Of a stretch of DNA of 64,000 nt, positions 17,051 to 24,841 are shown one piece after another. The notes under the pieces are model-generated. The model had not been told where the DNA came from. It did no database searches and saw only the letters and a program-made list of their open reading frames with translations. Position 1 is the first letter of the stretch; each line of letters opens with the position of its first letter. Made by a program: the position numbers and the translations under genes. The DNA is from Hydrogenoanaerobacterium saccharovorans (GTDB taxonomy: Bacteria; Bacillota; Clostridia; Oscillospirales; Ruminococcaceae), in the NCBI RefSeq assembly GCF_016901815.1, contig NZ_JACSNR010000004.1, forward strand, positions 62,001-126,000, in the 5' to 3' direction.

Positions 17051-18379
17051 TTAGAACAGCCGTCCGCGCTTGGCGGCCCGACGGAATTTGGAAGACCCCA
17101 TCATTTTCATCATCTTCTGCATCTGTTCAAACTGCTTGAGCAGACGGTTTACATCTTCCACCTTGGTACCGCTTCCGGCTGCGATCCGACGCTTCCGGGA
17201 CGGATTGATAATTGCCGGTCTTTCCCGTTCCCGCTTGGTCATGGAATTGATGATGGCTTCGGTCTTCTTGAGCTGGGCTTCTCCTGCCGCGGTCTCCTCC
17301 TCGGAGATCTTGCCGGCGCCGGGGAACATGCTGATCACCTGGCTAAGAGATCCCATCTGCTTGATCTGCTGCATCTGTTCCAGCAGATCGTTCATGTCAA
17401 AGTTCTGTTCCTTGAGCTTCTTTGCCATTTCCATGGCCTTCTGCTCATCCACCGTGCTCTGGGCCTTCTCGATCAGGGTGAGCACATCGCCCATGCCCAG
17501 GATTCGGGAAGCCATACGGTCGGGATAGAACGGCTCGAGATTGTCGAGCTTTTCGCCGGTACCCACAAACTTGATGGGCTTGCCGGTCACTGCCCGTACC
17601 GACAGCGCCGCACCGCCGCGGGTGTCGCCGTCCAGCTTGGTGAGGATGGTACCGTCGATGCCCAGTGTCTCGTCAAAGCTCTTTGCCACATTGACGGCAT
17701 CCTGACCGGTCATCGCATCGATCACCAGCAGGATCTCCTGGGGCTGTACCGCTTCCTTGATGCGCCGCAGCTCGTCCATGAGCTCTTCATCGATGTGAAG
17801 GCGTCCGGCGGTATCCAGGATCAGGATATCATTGCCGTAGTCCCGGGCGTGCAGGACCGCCTTGCGGGCGATCTCCACCGGGTCCCCCTGCCCCATCTCA
17901 AACACCGGCACGCCAGCCTGCTCGCCGACGATCTGCAGCTGCTGGATCGCAGCCGGACGATAGACATCACAGGCTGCCAGCAGCGGACGCTTGCCGCTCT
18001 GCTTGAAATACCGGGACAGCTTGGCACAGTGGGTGGTCTTACCAGCACCCTGAAGGCCGCACATCATAATGATGGTGGGGATCTTCGACGAGAAGGTGAT
18101 CCGGGCGTTGGTGGAACCCATCAGTTCGGTCAGTTCGTCATTGACGATCTTGATGATCTGCTGGGCGGGAGTCAGGCTCTCGAGCACTTCACTGCCCATG
18201 GCCTTTTCACTCACCGATGCCACAAAGTCCTTGGCGACCTTGTAGTTGACATCCGCTTCCAGAAGTGCCATACGGACTTCCCGCATGACCTCCTTGATGT
18301 CACTCTCCTTGACCTTGCCACGGCCCTTTAACTTTTTGAATACTTCGGAAAGTCTTCCCGAAAGCCCTTCAAAAGCCAT
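17051..18379 (-). CDS. ffh: signal recognition particle protein Ffh
   Basis: SRP54 GTPase that binds 4.5S/scRNA and signal sequences and delivers ribosomes to FtsY at the membrane. The 442-residue protein has the N-domain helical bundle (1-85), the G-domain P-loop GLQGAGKTTHCAKL near 107, DTAGRLHID near 190, TKLDGDTRGGAALS near 247, and the methionine-rich M domain with GMGDVLTLIEKAQ and the RNA-binding SRKRRIAAGSGTKVEDVNRLLKQF near 395. A GTG two codons before the chosen ATG (18379) is a possible alternative start. The gene follows ylxM by 44 bases and precedes rpsP. Confidence 0.97.
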   Translation of the reverse strand: MAFEGLSGRLSEVFKKLKGRGKVKESDIKEVMREVRMALLEADVNYKVAKDFVASVSEKAMGSEVLESLTPAQQIIKIVNDELTELMGSTNARITFSSKIPTIIMMCGLQGAGKTTHCAKLSRYFKQSGKRPLLAACDVYRPAAIQQLQIVGEQAGVPVFEMGQGDPVEIARKAVLHARDYGNDILILDTAGRLHIDEELMDELRRIKEAVQPQEILLVIDAMTGQDAVNVAKSFDETLGIDGTILTKLDGDTRGGAALSVRAVTGKPIKFVGTGEKLDNLEPFYPDRMASRILGMGDVLTLIEKAQSTVDEQKAMEMAKKLKEQNFDMNDLLEQMQQIKQMGSLSQVISMFPGAGKISEEETAAGEAQLKKTEAIINSMTKRERERPAIINPSRKRRIAAGSGTKVEDVNRLLKQFEQMQKMMKMMGSSKFRRAAKRGRLF

Positions 18380-18423
18380 AGACACCTTCCTTTACCGCTT
18401 ACGCCGGTCTGACGCTGCTTGGT

Positions 18424-18786
18424 TTAATCGTTGAGCTGAGAAGCCAGCTCACAGATCCGGGCTGTACGCTTCTCCACCTCGGCAGAACCGAGGAATTTGT
18501 CGTTGTAGATGGAAATATCCTGGGCACACCGGGTGATTTCGTCAAGACCCGCCTGGATCTCCACAAACCGCCGGGCCAGCCCGAGCTTTTCCTCATACTC
18601 CCGCAGCTGGGCTTCCGCCCGCTTGATGGAATCCCGCACACCCTGCCGGGTGATATGGCAGTGATCGGCAATCTCCGCCAGGGAGAGGTCATCGTTGTAA
18701 TAGAACTCGGTGACTTCCCGCTGCTTGTCGGTGAGCATCTGACCGTAAAAATCGAGCAGATACGAAATACTCAGATCCTTCGCCAT
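18424..18786 (-). CDS. ylxM: YlxM family DNA-binding/SRP-associated protein
   Basis: A 120-residue helix-turn-helix protein of the UPF0122/YlxM family. DFYGQMLTDKQREVTEFYYNDDLSLAEIADHCHITRQGVRDSIKRAE resembles sigma region 4. YlxM is encoded immediately before ffh throughout Firmicutes and modulates SRP GTPase activity in Streptococcus. It opens the operon here and has its own strong promoter. AGGAGG lies before the ATG. Confidence 0.92.
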   Translation of the reverse strand: MAKDLSISYLLDFYGQMLTDKQREVTEFYYNDDLSLAEIADHCHITRQGVRDSIKRAEAQLREYEEKLGLARRFVEIQAGLDEITRCAQDISIYNDKFLGSAEVEKRTARICELASQLND

Positions 18787-18838
18787 GTCGATGCCTCCTT
18801 CATGTAAAGGTCACATACTTTCCATCGCTGCTTTGATT

Positions 18839-18867
18839 ATTATAATCGACCCTCCCGGAGATGTCAA
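18839..18867 (-). promoter_or_regulatory. sigma-A promoter of the ylxM-ffh operon
   Basis: Minus-strand TTGACA, 17-base spacer, TATAAT; near consensus. Confidence 0.75.
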
Positions 18868-18899
18868 GGGGTTTTCCTTTACATTTTGCGAAAAATACA

Positions 18900-18945
18900 G
18901 AAAAATCCGGCTGTTTCCCGGGAAATTCCAGGGTTGCAGCCGGAT
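18900..18945 (-). terminator. terminator after the ZIP transporter gene
   Basis: Minus-strand ATCCGGCTG/CAGCCGGAT with an inner stem and T-run, 12 bases past the stop. Confidence 0.75.
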
Positions 18946-18957
18946 CAGTTCCGGATC

Positions 18958-19761
18958 TCAGGCAAAGAGCAGCAGACTGACTGCCATCACTGCCATGCCG
19001 GCGATGAGTCCCAGCATAGCTTGGTGATGCCCGCCGTACTCCTCCGCCGAGGGCAGCAGTTCGTCCAGCGAGATGTAGACCATAACGCCGGCAATGGCGC
19101 CAAATACCACGCCCATCAGGGTATCGCTCATGAACGGGCGCAGCAGCAGATAACCGAGAATGGCGCCGAAGGGCTCCGAAAGCCCCGAGAGCAGCGAATA
19201 CCAGAACGCCTTTTTCCGGTCCCGGGTGGCGTAGAAGATCGGCACTGCCACGGCAACGCCCTCGGGGATATTGTGGATGGCGATGGCCATGGTGATGGGA
19301 AGCGCCAGCTCCTCCCCCTGAAGCGCCGATACAAAGGTCGCCATGCCCTCGGGGAAGTTGTGGATGGTGATGGCAAGCGCTGTAATCAGGCCCATGCGCA
19401 TCATCTTGCCGCTGTTCGCAGCCAGTTCGTCCTCCCCTGCCCCGTCCAGATAGGTCATCTCGTGGGGGTTCTCATACTCCGGGACCAGCCGGTCGATGAC
19501 GGCAATTGCCAGCATGCCTCCGAAGAAAGAGAGCACCGCTATGGGATAGCCGCTGCCGCCCAGGGCCGCGGACAGGGTCTCCTTACTCTGGGCAAAGAGC
19601 TCCACCATCGATACATACAGCATAACTCCGGCAGAGAAGCCAAGGCTGATGCTGAGAAAACGGGCATTGGGTTTCCGGGAAAAATATGTGATCAGTCCGC
19701 CGATGCCGGTACTCAGTCCGGCGATCAGCGTCATGCCTACCGCAAGAAATTCATGGTTCAT
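18958..19761 (-). CDS. zupT: ZIP family metal transporter (ZupT-like)
   Basis: A 267-residue ZIP transporter with eight hydrophobic segments that imports divalent metals such as Zn, Fe or Mn. The two metal-site helices carry ITIHNFPEGMATF and IAIHNIPEGVAVAVP near residues 140-175, as in ZupT. ATG at 19761 follows AAGGAGG. Monocistronic, with a near-consensus promoter and a perfect palindrome at the expected transcription start, which suggests metal-dependent repression (inference). The real metal preference cannot be told from sequence. Confidence 0.9.
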   Translation of the reverse strand: MNHEFLAVGMTLIAGLSTGIGGLITYFSRKPNARFLSISLGFSAGVMLYVSMVELFAQSKETLSAALGGSGYPIAVLSFFGGMLAIAVIDRLVPEYENPHEMTYLDGAGEDELAANSGKMMRMGLITALAITIHNFPEGMATFVSALQGEELALPITMAIAIHNIPEGVAVAVPIFYATRDRKKAFWYSLLSGLSEPFGAILGYLLLRPFMSDTLMGVVFGAIAGVMVYISLDELLPSAEEYGGHHQAMLGLIAGMAVMAVSLLLFA

Positions 19762-19790
19762 GGACAAATCCTCCTTTTTTACCTGCTCTA

Positions 19791-19816
19791 AATCGGTTAG
19801 TCTTATCTAACCGATT
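19791..19816. promoter_or_regulatory. palindromic operator upstream of the ZIP transporter
   Basis: AATCGGTTAG-N6-CTAACCGATT, perfect 10-bp arms, located from about 11 bases downstream of the -10 box. GGTTAG/CTAACC half-sites recall DtxR/IdeR iron boxes but with a wider spacer. The binding protein is unknown. Confidence 0.6.
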
Positions 19817-19826
19817 GGATGTTGAA

Positions 19827-19855
19827 ATAATACCACAAAGGTATATATTTGTCAA
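19827..19855 (-). promoter_or_regulatory. sigma-A promoter of the ZIP transporter
   Basis: Minus-strand TTGACA, 17-base spacer, TATTAT, directly upstream of the palindrome. Confidence 0.75.
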
Positions 19856-20016
19856 TTCCTGAATTGCAGGCAAAATGTTCTTGTTTCTATCCTATGCGCT
19901 GGGAGGAATTTTGCCAAAACTTTCTGGGGCTTCGGGGTAAGTTTTCATACAATGTGTAAAATGTTCACAAACAGATGGTATACTGATATTGTACAAATTC
20001 GGGAGGAAGAAGAATT

Positions 20017-21375
20017 ATGGATGCATTCCTGACACAAAAAGAATATTTTCAGAGCGGTGCAACTCTGCCGCTGGAATTCCGGCTGGCCCAGCTGCGCTCC
20101 CTCTACCGGGGGATCAAACGCTTTGAACCGCAGATCCTCGAGGCGCTCCGGAGCGACCTGGGAAAATCCGCGGAGGAGAGCTATATGTCCGAGATCGGGA
20201 TGTGTCTGACTGAGATCCGGCACACGGCCCGTCACCTGCGGGAGTGGTCAAGGCCCCAGCGTGTCCCCACCCCGCTGATGCACTTCCCCGGCAGCAGCCG
20301 GATTATCCGGGAGCCCCGGGGCGCCTGTCTCATCATCGCTCCCTGGAACTATCCCTTCCTGCTGGCAGTGGGGCCGATGATTTCTGCCATCGCCGCCGGC
20401 AACTGTGTCACGCTCAAACCGTCGGAATACGCTCCCGCTACGGCTGCTGTCCTGGAGAAGATGCTGGATGTCTGCTTCGAAGAACGCTTCTGCCGGACTG
20501 TCACCGGCGGCGCGGAGGTTTCCGCTGCCGAAACAGCCCGCCCCTATGATATGATCTTCTTCACCGGCAGTACCGCTGTGGGACGGAAGGTCATGGCGGC
20601 TGCGGCACAGAACCTGACCCCGGTGGTGCTGGAACTGGGCGGCAAGAGCCCCTGCATCGTGGACGAAACTGCTGATCTTCCGGTGGCTGCGGCACGGATC
20701 ATCTGGGGCAAGTGCCTGAACAGCGGACAGACCTGTGTGGCGCCGGACTATGTGCTGGTGGCCCGCAGCCGCAAGGACGCCCTGATCCGGGAGATGCAGA
20801 AGGCCATCTGCCGCTTCTACGGGGAAGATCCCTGCGAGAACAGCGCCTATCCCCGGATCGTCAATGAGCAGCATTTTGACCGGCTGGCTGCCATGCTGCC
20901 GGAAGATCCCGCTGTGGGCGGACGGGTGGACCGGGAATCGCTCAGGATTGAGCCGACCCTGATCGAGACCACTCTGAACGACCAGAGCCCGCTGATGACC
21001 GAGGAGATCTTCGGGCCGCTGCTCCCCATTGTGCCCTATGACAACATCCATGAGGCACTGGGATATATCCTCTCCCGGCCCCGTCCGCTGGCGCTGTACC
21101 TGTTCAGCCGTAACCGGAAGCTCCAGCGCCGTGTGGTGGAGACCATTCCCTTTGGCGGCGGCTGCATCAACGACACCATCTCCCATATCACCACCCCCTA
21201 TCTCCCCTTCGGCGGAACCGGGGACAGCGGTATGGGAGCCTATCATGGACGCTGTGGGTATGAGACCTTCACCCATGCCAAATCCATTCTGTCCAAGCCG
21301 TTCCGACCGGATCTGCCGGTGCGCTATCCGCCTCTGACCGGCAAACTGGACCTTCTTCACAAAATACTTCGTTAA
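20017..21375 (+). CDS. aldehyde dehydrogenase family protein (ALDH3/YwdH-like)
   Basis: A 452-residue NAD(P)-dependent aldehyde dehydrogenase of the short ALDH3-like group. It shows IIAPWNYPFLLAVGPMISAIAAGNCVTLKPSE near residues 107-140, the FTGSTAVGRKVM nucleotide site near 185, the general-base glutamate in LELGGKSPCIV near 208, and the catalytic cysteine in NSGQTCVAPDYVL near 242; TEEIFGPLLPI and the C-terminal PFGGTGDSGMGAYHG follow. It probably oxidises medium or long aliphatic aldehydes; the substrate is unknown. RBS GGGAGGAAG. A nitroreductase follows after 15 bases, so the two probably share one mRNA. Confidence 0.9.
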   Translation: MDAFLTQKEYFQSGATLPLEFRLAQLRSLYRGIKRFEPQILEALRSDLGKSAEESYMSEIGMCLTEIRHTARHLREWSRPQRVPTPLMHFPGSSRIIREPRGACLIIAPWNYPFLLAVGPMISAIAAGNCVTLKPSEYAPATAAVLEKMLDVCFEERFCRTVTGGAEVSAAETARPYDMIFFTGSTAVGRKVMAAAAQNLTPVVLELGGKSPCIVDETADLPVAAARIIWGKCLNSGQTCVAPDYVLVARSRKDALIREMQKAICRFYGEDPCENSAYPRIVNEQHFDRLAAMLPEDPAVGGRVDRESLRIEPTLIETTLNDQSPLMTEEIFGPLLPIVPYDNIHEALGYILSRPRPLALYLFSRNRKLQRRVVETIPFGGGCINDTISHITTPYLPFGGTGDSGMGAYHGRCGYETFTHAKSILSKPFRPDLPVRYPPLTGKLDLLHKILR

Positions 21376-21390
21376 AGGAGGGTGTATACC

Positions 21391-21975
21391 ATGGAATTTC
21401 GTAACTGTGTGGAAAACCGGCGTTCCATCCGCAGCTTTCGTCCGGACCCGGTGCGCCGGGAGGATATTCTCTATTGTCTGGACGCAGCCCGGCTGTCCCC
21501 TTCTTCGCTGAACTGTCAGCCATGGCGGTTCGTGGTGCTGGACGATCCTCAGCTCAAGAACCGGGCCGCCAGCTATATCAGCAATCCCCTGCTCAAGAGC
21601 AATCTCCATGCCCGGCAGGCTCCGGTACTGATCGCTGTGGTCAGCGACCTGTCTGAAAACCCAAACCCCCTCTATCGGACTGCCGTGAAAAAATTCGGCA
21701 TGTACCAGTATGACCTGGGGGCCGCGGTCCAGACCCTCTGTCTGGCGGCTGCGGATCTGGGGTTGGGAAGCTGCATCATGAGCACCATCCGCAATAAAAA
21801 ACAGCTTCAGGACCTGCTGGGTATTCCCCAGGGACAGGAGATCTGTCTGGTGGTGGCACTGGGCTACCCCGATGGTGACCCTGCGGCCTCCCGGGAACGG
21901 CTCAGCCTGGAGGAGATCTGCTGCTTTAATCCGGGAATCCCGGCAGAGCGTCCGGACGATCCCTCCCACTCCTGA
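21391..21975 (+). CDS. nitroreductase family protein
   Basis: A 194-residue FMN-binding nitroreductase. MEFRNCVENRRSIRSFRPD carries the arginine-rich FMN-phosphate site, ARLSPSSLNCQPWRFVVLDD the flavin-stacking segment, and AAADLGLGSCIMSTIRNKKQLQDLLGIP the C-terminal dimer part. ATG at 21391 follows AAAGGAGGG; an in-frame ATG nine bases earlier overlaps the ribosome site. It is cotranscribed with the aldehyde dehydrogenase, which suggests detoxification of reactive aldehydes, quinones or nitro compounds (inference). Confidence 0.88.
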   Translation: MEFRNCVENRRSIRSFRPDPVRREDILYCLDAARLSPSSLNCQPWRFVVLDDPQLKNRAASYISNPLLKSNLHARQAPVLIAVVSDLSENPNPLYRTAVKKFGMYQYDLGAAVQTLCLAAADLGLGSCIMSTIRNKKQLQDLLGIPQGQEICLVVALGYPDGDPAASRERLSLEEICCFNPGIPAERPDDPSHS

Positions 21976-21995
21976 AAAAACTGACTTCAGAACGC

Positions 21996-22027
21996 AAAAA
22001 AGGCGTCTCCTGCGAGACGCCTTTTTT
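21996..22027. terminator. bidirectional terminator
   Basis: AAAAAAGGCGTCTC/GAGACGCCTTTTTT with a 4-base loop, T-runs on both strands, between the convergent nitroreductase and beta-propeller genes. Confidence 0.9.
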
Positions 22028-22046
22028 ATTGCGTTTCCGAACCCGC

Positions 22047-24026
22047 TCAGACACGGACACTGACTTCCGGTGACAAGGGTGCGGTAAAATCGACCTGATA
22101 GGTTTTCTCGGCTGTATGGATCAGCATGGTCTGGCTGAGAACCTCCACTGAGGTGATTTCCTTGGGCGAAACCGGCACCTGAACTGCTGCCGCAGTGCCA
22201 AGGCTCCGGTCCAGCACCAGAACAGTGCATTCCGAAATGCGCCCCCCGGTACCTTCCGACTGACCGGTCAGGACAGCACAGCCAGTATCCGGCAGGGATA
22301 CAAAACTCCGGGGAATGAGCAGACCGCTGATATTCTCCGACTCGGTTACAGAGGAGAGATTGCTGCCTTCAAACCGGATCATCCGGCTGGTGGCTTCGTC
22401 CTCTCCGGTGACGGTGCGTCCCAGATAGATTCCATCCTCTGCAATGCGTGCCACCGGCATCTGGTCGCCCAGATATGCCACAGCATCCAATGTACTGTCT
22501 GCCCTGGTGAGATCCAGTCCGCAGACCACTACATAGCTGTCCAGCTCACTGCTGAGATCATCCACATAGATCCGGTTCACATCCAGATAGCTGAGCTCTG
22601 CTTTGGTCCCGACCACCGGGATCACTTCGGTGAGGTATTCGGTGACGCCGTTTACCCCGTAAATGCTCTTGTTGGTGACAGTATACAGGGTTCCGCTCTC
22701 GGTGACTGCGGCGTCCCGGCACCAGCCGGCCTGGTAATAGTCCCGGCTCAGCGAAAGATCCGCCGGGTTCTCCTCCGATACGCTGTACACGGTGACCTGG
22801 GTCATCTCGGTAAAGCTGTTGCGCAGATCACTGGTGACCTCCTTGTCTTCGATCCCCACTTCCTCATACACAGTACGGGTCATCTGGAGATATTCCTCGG
22901 GATATTCCAGCAGGTTCCCCACAACAATCAGATTGCCGTCATCATACAGCACCCGGCTGTATGCCACCGGCTCCTCACTGGTGATCTCCACCAGGGCCGG
23001 TTCCGCGGAAGTACTCTCCGAAGTGACCTTCAGCACAGCCTGACACTGATCCTGTTCATCCGGCACCAGTGTATAGGTGTACCCGGTATCCGCTTCCACA
23101 CTCAGACGGTTTTCCATCGATGCCACACGGAACTGTGTGATGGGCGGAGCTTCCTCTGTATCCTCCGCTGTTTCCGGCTCCTCTGCCGGAGGCTCTGCCT
23201 CATCCGCGGCAATTCCATTGGCTGCGTCCGCCTGGACACTGCCCTGTGCCGTCATCAGGCTGTTGCTCTCATTGGCAAGCGGAGCTTCCTGTGCGGCGGC
23301 TCCCGCATCGGCAGAACTGGAATCCACACTGTCCGCCTCCGGCTGAACAGCCTGATCCGCTGTATTTCCCGGCGCCTTCAGCATCGAGCTGTCCTTTTTG
23401 GGCTCCTCGGCAGCTGCCTCCGATTCCTCCGGCTCTGTCCGGTATTCCCCGCTCTGGGGGTTGTCCTTCTGCTGGCTTTCCTCTGCCTGGGGCTCCTGTT
23501 CGCTCACCGGACCCCGGTAATACACCGGTTTGTCCTCCCGGTTATAGCGGTCATTGATCTGATTGAGCACCGATGCATATCCCGTTTCCCCCTGCGCATC
23601 AGAGGGTGCGGAATCCGTCGGTGAAACAGCTTCCTCCGAACTGCTGGAGTCCGCCGGCGCCTCCTGGGACGTCATGGACGAACCGATCTCATTGGTGCCG
23701 ATCTCCGCTGTCCGGGGCAGGCGGTTATAGGCCACACCTACCATCACAGCCAGTGCCAGCATGGCTGCCGCTGCCAGATATTTCTGCGGGAACACCCCAA
23801 AGATCAGTCTGCCAGCGGGTTTTGTTTTCTCCTGCACCGGTTCCTCGTCGGGGGCATCCTGCTCCACTCCATCCAGGAGATGCAGCAATGCCTCGCCCCG
23901 TAGAGAATCCGGCAAAGGAATCTCTTCTTCCTGCTGTACAGCCTGTCTGATGAGCTGCAAACTCTGTTCCAGTTCCGCCAGCTCTTCCTCGTTCAGGCCA
24001 AGATCATGAAAATCTTCTATCCGCAT
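22047..24026 (-). CDS. membrane-anchored beta-propeller protein, probable anti-sigma factor
   Basis: A 659-residue protein encoded directly after an ECF sigma gene. Residues 1-80 are cytoplasmic, helical and acidic; one membrane helix (YLAAAAMLALAVMVGVAY) lies near 83-100; about 190 residues rich in Glu, Ser, Pro, Ala and Gln form a low-complexity linker; and the remainder from about residue 300 matches the secreted beta-propeller domain (Beta_propel, Pfam PF09826) family, with blocks such as YSRVLYDDGNLIVVGNLLEYP and SYVVVCGLDLTRADSTLDAVAYLGD. No zinc-binding anti-sigma motif is visible. The likely role is to hold the sigma factor at the membrane and sense something outside; that is inference from position and topology. 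The chosen ATG follows GGGGG by 9 bases; a GTG three codons earlier is possible. Confidence 0.75.
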   Translation of the reverse strand: MRIEDFHDLGLNEEELAELEQSLQLIRQAVQQEEEIPLPDSLRGEALLHLLDGVEQDAPDEEPVQEKTKPAGRLIFGVFPQKYLAAAAMLALAVMVGVAYNRLPRTAEIGTNEIGSSMTSQEAPADSSSSEEAVSPTDSAPSDAQGETGYASVLNQINDRYNREDKPVYYRGPVSEQEPQAEESQQKDNPQSGEYRTEPEESEAAAEEPKKDSSMLKAPGNTADQAVQPEADSVDSSSADAGAAAQEAPLANESNSLMTAQGSVQADAANGIAADEAEPPAEEPETAEDTEEAPPITQFRVASMENRLSVEADTGYTYTLVPDEQDQCQAVLKVTSESTSAEPALVEITSEEPVAYSRVLYDDGNLIVVGNLLEYPEEYLQMTRTVYEEVGIEDKEVTSDLRNSFTEMTQVTVYSVSEENPADLSLSRDYYQAGWCRDAAVTESGTLYTVTNKSIYGVNGVTEYLTEVIPVVGTKAELSYLDVNRIYVDDLSSELDSYVVVCGLDLTRADSTLDAVAYLGDQMPVARIAEDGIYLGRTVTGEDEATSRMIRFEGSNLSSVTESENISGLLIPRSFVSLPDTGCAVLTGQSEGTGGRISECTVLVLDRSLGTAAAVQVPVSPKEITSVEVLSQTMLIHTAEKTYQVDFTAPLSPEVSVRV

Positions 24027-24040
24027 TCTGATCACCCCCT

Positions 24041-24571
24041 TTATTGCTGCTCCAGTTTTTTGCGCAGCTTGATCAATGTGCGATAGAGTTTGGAACTGAC
24101 CGTGCCATGCGGAAGATCCAGGATTTCCCCGATCTCCCGGGTTGTATATCCCTGTACCGCGGACAGTACTACCACTGCCCGTTCGTCCGGCGCCAGTTCC
24201 GAAAGCGCCTGGGACAGGGTCACACGGTCACTGCAGTCTGCCGTTTCCTCCGATACATCGTCCGGAGTTTCGATGAAATCATCCAGGCTGATCTGCTGTT
24301 TTGCCGTGATATAACCGGAGATTTTCCGTTTGCAGCGTATCGAAAGGATACGCATGATCCAGGCTTTGAATTTACTGTCGTCCCGCAGGTTCCGAAGGCC
24401 TTTATAGGCTTCCAGGAAGGTTTCGCTGACGACATCCTCCGCATCCTGTGGATTTCCCAGTGTGTAAAGCGCCACACGGTAAAGATCCTTTGCCACCTGA
24501 TCATACAGCATGGCAAAACTCTGTGCGTCTCCCTGTTTGGCACGGCTGACATACTCCAAGTTGATGTCCAA
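24041..24571 (-). CDS. ECF RNA polymerase sigma factor
   Basis: A 176-residue extracytoplasmic-function sigma factor. Region 2 (residues 12-85) includes AKQGDAQSFAMLYDQVAKDLYRVA and DAEDVVSETFLEAYKGL; region 4 (120-170) has LSELAPDERAVVVLSAVQGYTTREIGEILDLPHGTVSSKLYRTLIKLRKK, the -35-binding helix-turn-helix. The start appears to be TTG at 24571, because a TGA lies two codons upstream and no in-frame ATG exists near; GGTGGTG precedes it. A stop-to-start gap of 14 bases links it to the beta-propeller protein. Its regulon is unknown. A terminator-like hairpin lies 19 bases upstream in the leader. Confidence 0.88.
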   Translation of the reverse strand: MDINLEYVSRAKQGDAQSFAMLYDQVAKDLYRVALYTLGNPQDAEDVVSETFLEAYKGLRNLRDDSKFKAWIMRILSIRCKRKISGYITAKQQISLDDFIETPDDVSEETADCSDRVTLSQALSELAPDERAVVVLSAVQGYTTREIGEILDLPHGTVSSKLYRTLIKLRKKLEQQ

Positions 24572-24590
24572 TATTCACACCACCGTTCCA

Positions 24591-24622
24591 AAATCCCGGT
24601 CACCATAACAGTGCCGGGATTT
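24591..24622. terminator. hairpin just upstream of the ECF sigma start
   Basis: AAATCCCGG...CCGGGATTT with CAC/GTG inner pairs. The T-run is on the plus strand (after 24622), so as a terminator it would act on antisense transcription; on the minus strand it would form a leader hairpin close to the TTG start of the sigma gene. Confidence 0.5.
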
Positions 24623-24841
24623 TTCTTTTTTATTCCATATCCTGAAAGTTTCCTTTCATCTTTTTCGAAACAGTCGAATTGTGTATAGCCAGATTCAGTA
24701 TAACGCATTTTTCCAAACTTCACAAGAGGATACAGCTTTTTCCTGGAAACCAGCCCTTCCTGTGTCCGGACAGCATTTGCAATCCCGGCCCAAAACCGGT
24801 ATAATGCAGAATAGAATGCTGCAATGGAGGTAAATTTTTAC

